NCBI RefSeq assembly: GCF_947623445.1
Contig: NC_135240.1
Span: 4,340,001-4,404,000, forward strand
Source of the DNA: Clavelina lepadiformis
Taxonomy: Eukaryota; Chordata; Ascidiacea; Aplousobranchia; Clavelinidae
Reading direction: 5' to 3'
Length of the DNA stretch: 64,000 nt
A program made the translations under genes and the position numbers. Within the stretch, counting starts at the first letter, position 1. Each line of letters opens with the position of its first letter. The notes under the pieces were generated by a model that worked only from the letters and a program-made list of their open reading frames with translations, ran no database searches and had not been told where the DNA came from. Shown here one piece after another: positions 48,901 through 61,600 of this stretch.

Positions 48901-49609
48901 TTATGACGTCATACGGGTGTTCTACCAATCAATCAGATTATTCCATAGAAATATCATTAATCCCTGGTGGTCGCTAGGACGTTTAACGACGTCATTGATG
49001 ACCAATTTAGGATCGTTATTTCATAGCAGTCGATAAAACCGACGTTCGCCTCCAATAAAACTGTTGTTAGAGAATGTTCTTCTAATCCTGTGCTGGTCGA
49101 TATTGGGTCGTGTTAGTCAGGCTAATTAAGGAGAAAGCGCCATCTGTCAGCACTTCGCTTGTTCGCGCTTGACACACGGCAGCCGCTACCCCACATCGCG
49201 GAGCTATCTTTGTACAGCGATGAAGCTTTCCTTAAGTTCATCTATAACTTATAGTTATGACGTAGTTCACCCAGATAAATGATCAGGTTGAGATATTCCA
49301 GATTCGACCTCCGAGCTCTCATGCAGTATAGTGAAGCAGAGTTTGTGCGGGTGAAAGCCAGGCCCGCTCAATCAAAATTGTTTATCTTTAAAGAGGATAT
49401 TTCAATTAGCGGGCGCATTATGACAATTGACAGCCAATAGAACAACTTTGTTCCAATGAGCACTCGGCAGCGGAATTTGTTTGTATTTCCTCAGCACTCA
49501 GCATGAAGCGGCCACACTCAGCTGTGTTGTTGCATGCGCGGCTTCACAGCAAGACTGAATGACTGTCCAGAGTTAGACCTAGAATTAAGTTTGTGGATTT
49601 CTACCGTCC
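45973..49609. promoter_or_regulatory. Region upstream of the NAV gene, rich in TGACGTCA
   Basis: No certain gene. Canonical TGACGTCA palindromes occur repeatedly (for example 46022, 46082, 47166, 48192, 48533). A 170-codon minus-strand frame at 47514-48026 is listed separately. This is the likely promoter and enhancer region of the NAV gene that starts at 49610, judged by position only. Confidence 0.35.
47514..48026 (-). CDS. Unassigned 170-codon open frame
   Basis: An uninterrupted frame from an ATG, with protein-like segments such as SASIKSEFPFNLKATFMRM and LKNQISFMNLLPVNPISGT. The opposite strand is also nearly open (two stops), so the coding direction is unclear. It has no recognised domain, and no splice sites are needed. 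It could be an orphan single-exon gene, a repeat fragment or chance. Confidence 0.25.
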   Translation of the reverse strand: MLGITGISRPPLILRSASIKSEFPFNLKATFMRMAPSSTLSCNFPEIIRDEPQSDASSILGALKLGRSIGTGWSPADDIADHNTERIMSNHIRPREFLRETINVGTCKTSRDMNGSCLVKLKNQISFMNLLPVNPISGTSKRSTNGFPVWRGPCRVVEPECHLPRAGPLD

Positions 49610-49672
49610 ATGAGACCGGACTTTTATTCGAAGGAGAGATTAGAACCCACTAGACTGGCTGCCAGAAGCAAG
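49610..49672 (+). CDS. NAV: Putative first coding exon of NAV
   Basis: ATG plus 20 codons (MRPDFYSKERLEP...ARSK) ending at a GTAGAT donor in phase 0. Exon 2 starts in phase 0 with IYTDWANQH. Vertebrate NAV3 also has SK immediately before IYTDWANHYL. No other start fitting exon 2 was seen closer to it. Alternative upstream starts are possible, because vertebrate NAV genes use several promoters. Confidence 0.55.
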
Positions 49673-52600
49673 GTAGATCAATTATCACGTCATAATGTGA
49701 TTTACGCTTCAGTTTATGTCAGTGTAGAAGCCACACAGACAGTGGCCGGCGAACTGTGGGCCTTCAAGCAAAACATAATGAGCCGCATATTGTGTCATGT
49801 GACCAAGTAGTGATAGTTTCAGTGTTTATTCTATTAACCTGGTTAACTTGAAGCATTCCACTTCTTGATGTTTTTCCATCTTAAGTAAAGGTTAACTACA
49901 GCTATAACGACAAACATCTGGAAAACACAACCAGTAACCTCCCACTCACATAACGTTAATTCTTGCGTCGTATTGAGAATGCAAGTCTATTTTTCTTTAT
50001 ACAGTGACGCTAATCCTTCACTGCCCTACCACTTATCTTTACCAATCGTGACGTGGACAATAGTTGAATAATTCAGAGTGAGTGTTCGAAGTAAATCTAA
50101 TTCACACTTCAGTCAGCGAACAGTTATATACAGAGGTTCAAGTTTTATTTTATCAGTAACGATAATTTCCAACAAAATGTGAAAGTTGAATCTAAATTTC
50201 ATATCTCACAATCAACATGTTAAATATAGGGCAGTCAGAACTAACTGCTATAGTCAGCCAATGGGATTTCAACCCATGCTCGCAGGAACCAATGCACGTT
50301 TTAGTGCCGAGGCCACAATGCAATTTGACATCAGTGATGCGAGTGCATTTTCATTTTCTAACTGCCGGTTAGTTGCAGGTTACCGCATATTGCGCATATT
50401 AAAAGTTAATTGAAGTTGTCCTAATAGCTTCAACAAATAACATCTACTGCGAAAGCTAGAGATATTCCCTGCACTAGGCTAAGTATATTTGACATGTCAT
50501 GTCGGTCCTTCATTTGCTGATGAAGTGGAAATCTGGGCCATCGTGAATAACCACTGGTACAGATCAGCGACTGTTTTGTCTGGCCTTGTAGCACCGACAT
50601 TCTGATAAAATCTTATTGTTGTGAGGGCGATGGCGGGCAGACGTCCGGCAGTGATGGGCAGAAAGCCGCGCGAAGTCGATCGCACGGTGAGTTGTGACGT
50701 AACAATTCTTTGATTGTAGTAAAACGGGATTTTCTCCAAACGCGGATTAGGGCAATGACGAGTTGCGAAGTTTCGACACGCTTCAGTGAGCATTGAGCAC
50801 CCTCGACTGCTTCCTAAAATCGCGACCCGTTGATGACGTAATTTGTATGCGTCTCGTGTTTATCCCAACCTGGTCGCGCGGTTGCCTGCTAGTGTCCAAC
50901 CAATAGCGTTCGCTCAGCCGTTAATCGATTGCAGTTTTAAATGATTCTAAGAACCATCAATCACTGTCACGGGGAAACCTGTCGCTGTCAATCACCTGAT
51001 CGAATTTTTATACCAGTTTCGCGTTGAGTTAAAATTTTCATCCAACCTGACATGAGTTCCCGGTTGTTTGCGCTTCTCATCTTCGCTTGCCAGCTCTAAA
51101 GCACATTATGACGTCACAAAGAGCTTTGATGTGTCACAAGTAACTTCGCTTTTTCCAGAACTACTCGAAATGAATCCCCGTGGTTCACTCCGCTTGTTTA
51201 ACTCATGGCTTCGTTGCTTTCCTGTCTGTGACGTAATTTTCTTCTATTTCCATGTGACCAATCAAAACCTGCTTTTACATTAATAATATCTACATCACGG
51301 TGATAGCGTTCCTCGATATATGACGTCATACATGAGGCAATAAAGCTCGATTGTTACGCTCAGATATACACGGACTGGGCGAACCAGCACCTGGAGAGGA
51401 CCGGCGTGAAGAGATTGATCCAGGACCTCCCTAGTGACATCAGCGACGGCGTCATACTTGCTGACGTAGTGCACTTCGTCTGTGGCGAGCAAGTTCAACT
51501 CGTCCACTCAAGGCCAAGGTCAACTAAGCAGAAGGTGATGCCCCGTATTTGTTCGTTTTTATAGACTTCATCTCAATGACTTTATTTTGACGTCACATCG
51601 CAGGTCGACAACATTAACAGATGCCTTCAAGTACTTCACTCGCATAACGTCACATTGAATGACGTCACCACACAAGGTAACCACGGCAACGGTATTTTGA
51701 TAAGCATGAACTAGATATGTACTTTAAGTGACGTCATAATGTTGACAGGATTGTGCAGGGGGGAGTTGAAATCTGTCCTTGCTTTGTTTTTTCATTTATC
51801 ACGTCATAAACGGAACGAAGCGGATATGTCTGATGTCACAAAGTAAGTCTTTCAACATCAAAGCATTTTATGACGTATAAATTTGCATTTTATTCTTTTA
51901 TATCCCACCAGCTGTTACGTCATAATAACTTAAACAGGTCAGCCCCGAAACGAGGATTGCGCCCTCCATCGTCGGTGGGCAGGAGGAGCAGAAGCTTTAA
52001 CGCAAACGACCGGAACCGGGTCACCCCAGGTAAGCTCCCCTCCGTCCCCCTCCTTTCAAGTGTAACTCCGGTTTCGTTACAGAGCCACACACCACTGTCT
52101 CTGAAGCAGCGGGAATTCCCCAGTCACGCGCTAGTGCCCCTGTCGCTTCAACAAGTGTCACTGGGTGGCGCAGTAAGTCGATGAACGTGAAACACACAAC
52201 AACCACCCGCTTGGTGGCGCCTAAGTCGCACGCACCAACACTGCAGGAAAGTTGTGAAATTTGTTGATTTAAAGTGATTGTGTCGTCAATAATTAATCAC
52301 GTGATCCATCTATAGACTTTCAAGCCTGATCGTCCGCTTTCTGCCAATGCGCCCTCTGTGATGTCACAAAGTTCTGAGTCACAGTCAATTGTTTCATCAG
52401 ATAGAGACAAGAGAAAGGTTAAGATTTTGTCAACTTAGCGGCGATTGTAACAACCGTTTCCATGGCAACTGGTTTTATAGAACTTTATGGTTTCCTGTCG
52501 CTCATAATCCGGTGACGTTGGTTATTGTGTGTGTTCGTGCAGACGCTGTGTGTGTGTGCGTCAACGTGATAACATTTTGGTGATTATGAAGTAATAATGG

Positions 52601-55600
52601 TCATGTTATTCAGTCCCAACTTTCAAACGTGGTGAGAAGGACCCAGCCGGCCCCGTCCAAAACCGCCAGCTCCAGACCAGAAATGAAGCCCTCCAACGTG
52701 GGAAAGTCCCTAACCCGGAAGAAGGAGGATAGAAGCAAACCATCGCTGGTTCGTCCTTCGACCACCGGGAAGCGCTCGGGCGCTGTAGTGAAGACGATCT
52801 CATCGAACCAAAGTTCGGCGAAAGGTTCACTCGGTGTAAAACATTCTCAAGATGGAGGAAAACCCGTGTCCATGATGAGTCGTTTACGCAAATTAGGCAC
52901 AACGACATCTAGCGGTTCGTCTACCACATCAAGCAAGCCAAGATCGACCTCAGCTTCAAAGAACACAGTGAATTCATTGACGTCATCATCCGCGTCATCC
53001 AATTTGAAGAAACGTGCTGAGTCATGCCCGCCTACGTCACGGCTGGGGACGGCACGACTAAGCTCGCTGCAGGGAGTTCAGGCAAGATTGAAGGTTTAAA
53101 CTATAAATTTGTCAATAATTTTCCCATAACATGGAGAACTTTGGTTAATAACGTTGAAGAACTTGTCCAACAATTTCTATTCGGATTCTGTTCTTCAATT
53201 TGTATCACTTCAGTCTTAAACCCAACTTAAACCGGCGATCCATCATCAATAGTCATCTTTAACTAAATCTTTTTTATTTTGTCCCAAGGCGCCATCCAGC
53301 GATCAACATAACAAGAAGCGGGCCGGGAAATTAGTGGCGGAAAAATCAAATCTGAAATCTCCCTCCGGCCTCAAAAGTGTCAAGTCGAGCATAGGACGAG
53401 CGTTTGGTGGCGCCAAACAGGTAACTCATGTTCGATTCAGCGTGGACCGAGGTTTTGTGCAAGTGCTTTAAGCTTCTTGCTTTAAGCCGGTTCCAAGCAA
53501 TCCCGGTCACTAGTTATTTAGTTTGTGCATCTGGGGATACCAGGTGTTGGCCATGACGGCCATGACTTGGTGTAAGGGTCGTTCTTTTATGATTTTCTAC
53601 GATATAATTCGGTCCAAATTAAGATTTTTGAACAACTGGTTCTAACTTATGAGAAAGAAAAAGTTTTTTCTGCCCAGGTTCAATAAATTAATGTCTTTGT
53701 TTCCGTCAACTTTTGCAAATTATTTGTTTTAGAACGAAAAGAAAAAGCCGACCGGAAGTCCAGCGTCACTTCCGGGTTTGTTTAACAAGCCTGCCCCCAA
53801 AAGAGCGGTCATTTCGAAAAGTGAGATCCGACCAATCATACCCATGTTCTCTGACGGTAGGTCCAACCATTGTGACGTAATAAATACACCTAGCTTAAGT
53901 GTTGATCGGGTCCCTGAATTTTTTGTTTGTGTTGAATTTTTACATCAGAGGGTGATTCCCCCCCAGTTACTGTGATATCACAATCAGAATCGCCACCAGA
54001 AGAAACACGTGACCTCATCAGTCCTCCCTCCCTCGAGGAAGATTCGAGAAACAACGAACCGGAAGTTGTTGGGGTCCAAGAAAGCGACGAACTTTACGAA
54101 AGTAAGAGACCAACTTCGAGTCTTCGTGTGGTCATATCCGGTTTGTTGACGTCATTTGTTTTCAGCGCCCGTGGAGCCGGTCAGTATTGCGTCACCGAGG
54201 GTCGTCAACAAAACGCACAAGACCGCCACGGTGTCCCCCTTTTACCGGCAGCCCGCCCCCATCCGCAATGACCCTGAAAAAAACCCTAAGAACGGAAATT
54301 CCCCGGCCACACCGCCACCGGACAGGGAAAGCCCCGAATTGACGGAAACGAGCCACGTGAGTAATTCGAATCAAATCCAATTTCAAGTTCAGCAAAGCCC
54401 ACCACGTGACTTACCTTGTGTTTTAGAAGAATTCCCCCAGCACCCCGGCAGAGTCGCGCGAGAAAGCGGTGAAGGGAATCGCGGACCTAAGGTGGGCTGC
54501 TTCCTGCTGCGTCGAGGCTAACTTTTAATTCCTGTTTTTCCTCTTCAGGCAAAATCTGGAGGAAACCATGTCCTCATTACGTAACACTCAGTTACGTCAC
54601 AGACAGGGAGACGCCTTCCAGCGACGGATATCTGCTCAACTAGAAGGAGGTAATTTAATTATGACGTAATAATGTCAACAGTGTCGTAATTGAACTACTC
54701 TGTGATCCAATAATGCCGACATATTAAGCAAGTAGTCATCTGTGCTGGTGACAGCTGCCCGGGTTAATGGTCTTCAGTGCCCACATTATCGAATCGTCAT
54801 TATTTGATGACCTCATAATATCAGGTGCGCGCTTAGATCTTCCAATAACTCAATCATCTCTATTCCAGGAGATTTCGATGAAACTTCCCCATCCTTGCAT
54901 GAAGTCCCGCTCTCCTGCTCTAGCTCCATCTACCGGTCACACCACAACTTAATAACTGGTCGCTCGAGTATGCGCACCCTCACATCGTTCGGGTCGAGCA
55001 GTCCGAGGTTGCACGCCGGTGAGACGCTGGGGCACGCCGATTACAAGCTCGGTCCAGGTCGAAAAGTTTTTTCTTATTTTCAGTTTTAGAATCAAGTAAA
55101 TCTTTTTTTACTCCCAGTTTGTTGAATTTTTTTAAATTTTAGGACAGTTTTCGTCGCTACAGCGAACTCGTTCCGCCCGTTACCCCCGCACGGCTTGGCG
55201 TGACGTCACTGCAGGTTACGTGAGCGAGGGTGACGTAATAGCCCCAATGAGGGACCAGAAGAGCGGGTGAGTTGATTTCTTGGCAATGAATTGTTTAATT
55301 TGTCAGCCAAGCAGTCTGGCTGCTTAAAAGCTTTTGGCCGATGCCACAATGAACAACTACGTGGCTTGGCTAGAAGCCGGCGCTAAAGTAACAGATTCGA
55401 GCTAATATGACGTCACACTACAAATAGTCACTTGGAAAGTTCTTGCTGGACACGCGTCAGTGACCTTAATGACGCTTACTTGTGCTTTCATGCGTAAAAA
55501 GTCACCATTATAACGTCAAGCTGAGAGATTTGGCGGAACTAAAATTCGTTACGCTTGGTTGGTTAGAAGATTAACGTCACAGTGAATTTCTGTTGTCATC

Positions 55601-58600
55601 ATTCAAAGTTGCAAAAAGTTATTTTTCGGATTGGTTGCCGGATCGTTTTGTTATGACGTAGTAGTTGCTGTTTGAATGACATCTTACTTGCTCGTATTGT
55701 TCGCTCTATTCAACTCAAGCTCCTAGAATTTAGCTGCAGAGTTTTACTTGCGCCATGTAAATTGGAAGTCATCGGGTTTACACGTCATAATGCCCCTTTA
55801 TGACGTAATAATCGTTATATTTCTTAAATCGCGACAATAATAATTGGGCGGATTTTCCAAGCATAATGACGCATTTCACAAAAGTTTAAGTTTTTTAATC
55901 AAGTTTTTTAGACCAAGAAATGTTTCGTGCAACTGAACCTTCTTTCTGCCAAGTCAGTCCTGTCGCATTGTGATCTCAGTCGTCATCATAACGCACTATT
56001 GTTAAAAAGTTAGCGGGAGGTCGCCTGATTACTTCAGTTCCATTGATATTCATGGATTGTAAGATCGCTTTTGTAAGAAAATGGACCACAAGCCTTTCGT
56101 CATAATGAAGCAATCGATAAGATTATGACGTAACAATATCAAAGCGTTCGGTAGTTTGTCGAATGAGCCTGGTCGCGGATTAGGAAGTTTATTTAGGACG
56201 CGGTGGTTGATTACGTTCGGGGCAGTTTGTGTTTTTTGCTCTTTGACAAGAAATTCGTTTTAAATTTTCAGATCCACGGCTCTGGTTACTTCGATGAATT
56301 CACTCGCTACAATGAAACCTTCTGTTGAATAAGATCGGAAAATCCGCGCGTTTGTTGAATTGTTTGCTCATAGATCCAGGTTTATTGACAGTTCGAAGCA
56401 AAGTTTCGAGTTACCTGCTGGTCAGTTGTCGAGTCGAGGTTTGTGACAGGACAGTGGCGATAAGAAATCGTATCGGACAAACTCGCCGCTGATGAGAGAA
56501 CGCTGTCTCGTGGTGACGTCATTCAGCTGCTGACCTGCCGACTATGGTCGCTGCTCAGCTCATGCAAGTTGTTGGTGGTTAAGTTGAGCTCAGGCACTGG
56601 AGTGGTCGCAGGTCGAGTTGAGTTTGAGCGAGACCCACTTTCTCGTTTGTTCTCTCACAATCTCGCATCGTTTAAGTTGATTCATTGCTCGGGTTAGATT
56701 TTCCTGAAGCGAACTTTTTGAAATTTGTATCAAATTGTGGAGTGCGCTTGATCTACATTCTACAGCGACTTACATGCACTTACGTAATAATGAGGATCCC
56801 GGCGCTGGAATGTGGATGGGGGGAGGGCACTTAATCGCGATGTCGATTGCTTTCGAGTGCGGGAACAGGATCCAGTGGAAACATTGTTTATCTTCCAATG
56901 AAAGCTGTAGAAAGTCTCTTTTGTGTTGCAACAATTTGACGCTTCTGTGACAAAACAATGCACTTTGTTTGTAAACACCAATCACGATGACGTATCACGT
57001 CGATAATGCCCATTGCTTAGTTCAGCGTTTTAAGATGTGTTTTATTGATTGTTTTGTTGGTCGATTGTTTTGTTGGTCAGATCGTCCTCAGAGCTCGTGT
57101 TGCGTCACAGAGACCATAGAAAGCTGGCGGCGAGAGCCCAGGTTGCGGTTAAGGCTGCAGTAGCAGCAGGTCGTGTTTTTCACCGTAGTTGTACCGACAA
57201 GCGGTCAATCTGTGTTTGATATTTTGCTAGATACGTAAGCGACGGTGCCATATTGGATGATGATAAGCTCGAAGCTGGAACACAGGATCCCTCGCTGGAA
57301 AGGTTGGTCATTTAAATTTATTATTTGCGCTTTCAATTTTCATTCCTAAAAATTTTTCCACACTTTTATGTCTAATTTTTGAAACTTAAATCTTTTGCGA
57401 TATCTGGAGCGAGGATTTATCTTTTCATAATTCCTTTCATCAGTGCGTGATATTATACCAACGACAGAATAATCTCACCACCGGAATAACTTCAAATTGG
57501 CTGAATAATTTCTTCAATGCGATTAGTTATGATGGTTGGCTAAATATCGTCTTGGCCTTTCCGATATTTTTGATCTTATTCCTTCGATAAAACTCATTTG
57601 GCGCCGGTGTCAACAACAAAGGGAGCCATTGTCAGCTCATAATAAGATCTGACATTTTAAATTTTAAAATCACCGAATGTCAATCAATACCAAAGTGTCA
57701 ATTTGCGTCCTATGGCTTTCACATCTAAACGCTTCATAGTTCTCTGAAATATTGATGACCTCATCAATACGTCATTTCAAGCCACAGTTTTGCTTGATAA
57801 GCTATAAGATAATCACGTGTTAACCAATATTAACGCTTCACTGGGCACGATGATTGCATTCGATCGGCCATATTGACAGGGAATTCCCCGAGCTATGATT
57901 ACCATATTTGGGCAAACACTGTTAACACAGTTGTGGTCGCCGATATCGCTGCGAGATTTCCATCGAAATATTGCAATGTTTGACGTCATACGATCCAGGT
58001 CGCTTCATCAGTTCCTTCACTGTCAGCTTGTTCGAATAAATCGAGCGGTTTGTTCACATTTGCTCGATGGCGAGCAGCTTAGATTGGCTGATTATATCCG
58101 ATATGCGCGTATAGCTCTGATCGGGAACCACTCGATCGATCTGTCAGTTTAATTAGGAGAGGCTTTCAGCTACAAGCTCAATAGAAAGCAGCAGATGACT
58201 ATCTCTGCTTGTCAGCATGAAGCCAAGTTATTTCAGCTTAGCATAGTTCAAGATTAGGATCGAGTGAAATCTTTGTAAACCCCCGGGAAATGAACTTCAT
58301 TTGTAGGTGGAAGTGTTATAAAGTTTCCGACAACAGAACACGTGACAAGGTGTTTTGGTTTAAAATTCTTGGGATTCTTCCTCAGCGCTTCCAGCTACGA
58401 TGCATCGTGAGATAAATGTGTTCACCTTTTACTGTAAAGAATCGTCTTCGTGCCATTTATAAGCAAGATTAGCCGAAGACAAGGCATTGAGCTTGAGGAT
58501 TCAAGAATCGCGACTTTCTCTCGCGGATTACCTGAAGACCGCGGCGCTTTGTTCTTGATCTACGTCACAAAGCTATCGACTTTATGCAAGCGATGGCAGA

Positions 58601-61600
58601 TTGCTAAAGAATTTCATGTTTAATCACCGCAGCGGATAGCGCATAGACATCAGCTTGTTGCAGTTTTCAAGGTTTCAGCCTAGGAAGGTTTAAGAAGTTT
58701 ATTGTCGCCAGTTTTGTTCCAGATTTAATCCACATTATGTTTATTACGTAACAATATTAAAGCGCAAAAGGATGTCAGTGGAAGGTTGGTTAAGTGTAGC
58801 TGTGTCTCGAATCTTTTGTAGGAGTCGGTGAGTTGGAATTCTTCTTTGCCTCGATTCTGCTTCACTGGGCACGCCTGTGACGTCATGTGGTCTATTTTAT
58901 TTGTTTAGCTTCGATGACGCAAGCAGTGTAAGCAGTGACATCAGCGATCGTATTGCTGACGTAAGCACCGACGAGGTATCATCCTGCAACGACTCCCCCC
59001 ACCACCAGATGAAGACTCCCCTGACTAAGGCGCCATCTTGGGGCAAGCTGGGAAGCGGATTGTCCAAGTCAACCGTGGTAATTGTGCGCCAAATACATTT
59101 GTGCGCTATGTTCCCGTCTCAGCGCTAATTTTCCCGCGAACTAACTTTTCAGGCGATCGACTCTTCGAGCAAATCTCTCAAATTCACGAAAAAGAAAGGT
59201 TTGGGGAAGCCCCCGTCTGGAAAGTCAGGTGAGAACTCCAGTGAACTTTCACCTTTCACCTTTGACCGACTTCTATGCGCTCTCAGGTCTGCAAGCCCCG
59301 GGGTCGGCTCTTGTCGGCAGCAGGCTGGCCAGCAACTCAACCACGTGCAGCCCCTCAACGGGAAGTCCCCTGAGCGGAGGTAGGTCATCGATAGCGTTGC
59401 GTGATGACATCACTGTATGACATTGATCCTTGTACGCAGGTGTGAGGGGGACGCTGTGCTACAGAAGCTTGCCGCGTCCTAACAAGAGCAAAATGAACGA
59501 TGACCTGGTAAGTCCGGAGTTCCCCTTTGTAGAGAACTATTTTATTCTGCCCTCACATAGATGTCTTATACGCTTTGTAATCTCATAGAGAAGCCGATCT
59601 ATTACGTCATCGCAGGCGACCAGTGTGGATGCAGGAGCGAATGGCGAGAAGACAAGTTTGAGAAGATCTCCGTCCTTGCAGAGATTGCTCGGACTCGGGA
59701 AGCCCAAGCAGGTGTTATATGATTTCTATTGCTGTGTATTTCTTCTCGTGTATTTGACTCCTCCGTATTTCCCGCTTGGACGCTGTTTTAAAGCAAACCC
59801 CACTATGCAGGTTTCTGACCAATCCACGGCCGACACGTCAGCGGTTGTCCTCTCCAACCCCCATGTGACGTCACCAAACTCTAGGGGCACAATCCACCAC
59901 ACGGTGTCGCCAGTGAGGTCGGATGGATCAGGATGTTCGAACATCGGTTAGTCCGAAACCTCATCTCGATCCTGGCTTGTGACGTATGTATGACGTAATG
60001 ATTTTTATATATTTGCAGACCCATCATCGCCAAGCAGAAGGGGGTTGGGTCATTACAATAGCCTCAGACGCCCTGGAAGTGAGTTGGTCACGGTTGATTA
60101 ATTTTGTGCGATGACAAATCTCTTATTGTTACATCATAATCATAGAATCGACACGTGGTGACACTCTTTCCACTTCTGCTCTCTCCTATTTGAGCCTGCC
60201 CCGACCCGGTCGGTCCCCAGCGGGCACCAAACCCCCGGCCACAGATCCCTGTACGAATAGCGGGGTCATGACCTGGTCCCCAAAGCGTCCGAACGCGAAC
60301 AGTGCCTACAGTGTCTCCCCCCCACAGAGCAACCCGTTCATGAGCCTGGACCTCCTCTCTTCCCCCACCTTGTGTCTGGGGGAGAGTGACCCTGCCCACG
60401 CCGAAGAATTTCTCAAGAAAGCGACAAGGTTTGTGACGTATTATCTTGCGCATGGCTCAGTTTGATTGTGACGAAATAATTTGATTTGCAGAGGTGGTGT
60501 GAGCGACTGGCCCCTCCCCACTCTTCATACGTCATCAAGCATCGCTCGGTCGATCCCTAACATGGTGAATATACTGGTTTATTCTTTTATGACGTCAAGC
60601 AACACTCAGCTTGAACCAATCACATTCTTCTCAGAATAAAGTGGAATCTCTCACCAAGCCTTATGACGTCACAAACAATGACGTAAAAGCCGGAAGTTTG
60701 ACAAAGAGGAATGAAAGTGGAAGAAGCTTCCCGGGTTTGTTTCAAATGGCGCTTTGTTGTGAAACTCGCTGTTTATTGGTTGTGACGTAACAATGCTTTA
60801 CTGTTTAGGTCGTCGTTCTATGATGTCATCAACTCCCTCCCTTTACTCACTGGTGAGTTGACCTTTAACCTTGTGACGTGTGTGTTGTTGCATGCTAATT
60901 GTTGTTGTCTTGTTGCAGGCAGAGGACAATGTTGTGCCGATGGTAAAACTTTTCATCTTCTTGTTGTGATCATTGTTGGTTAAGATGTCTATGTCTGTTG
61001 ATTGTTCGTCAACAATTATCAAAAGTTTATCAAAATATTTCAAAAATTTCTTCAGAAATCGACTCTGGATTCACTCAAGTGCGACAACAACGCTTTGAAA
61101 AGTCACCTCAGCTCAAACGTAAGTCATTGCCCCCACATGTCCCACTCACTCAGCATCGCCATAAGAGCCCAGCTATGTGCATTGCTTCGATAATCGCCAC
61201 CGTCCATGTCCTTGCAAGGCTGCACTGGCAAGTAACAACTTTTCTCGCAGGCGCAAGTAGTGAACGCTTTCGAGGACAGCCTGTCATGCATGAATGACCG
61301 CCTGAAGCAGCTCTCAGTGAGCGCCGAGGAGAAGGACTCGGAGCTGCAGGAGCTGAGAGCAACCATCGAGACCTTGAAGAGGAACCAGTCGCCAGATGGT
61401 GCGTCGAATGGTTTATTTTATTGTTGCGGAAGGTGATGGTTGTTTTTTCTTAGAGTGGTCGAGTGGTTCTTCCGGATTGAAGAAGAAGGCTTCCTGTGGA
61501 TCGCTCTCCAGCATCACATCGAGCATGAGTGTCGGGAGCACGGAAGATGGCCTCAAGAAGAGGAAGAAGCATTGGGTCAGTGTTTCATAGAATGTGCTAT

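Noticed and set aside
50497-50793. 98-codon minus-strand frame in NAV intron 1
   Set aside because: No recognisable domain, splice sites or poly(A) signal to support a nested gene.
52606-52908. 100-codon minus-strand frame
   Set aside because: Antisense shadow of a long Ser-rich NAV exon.
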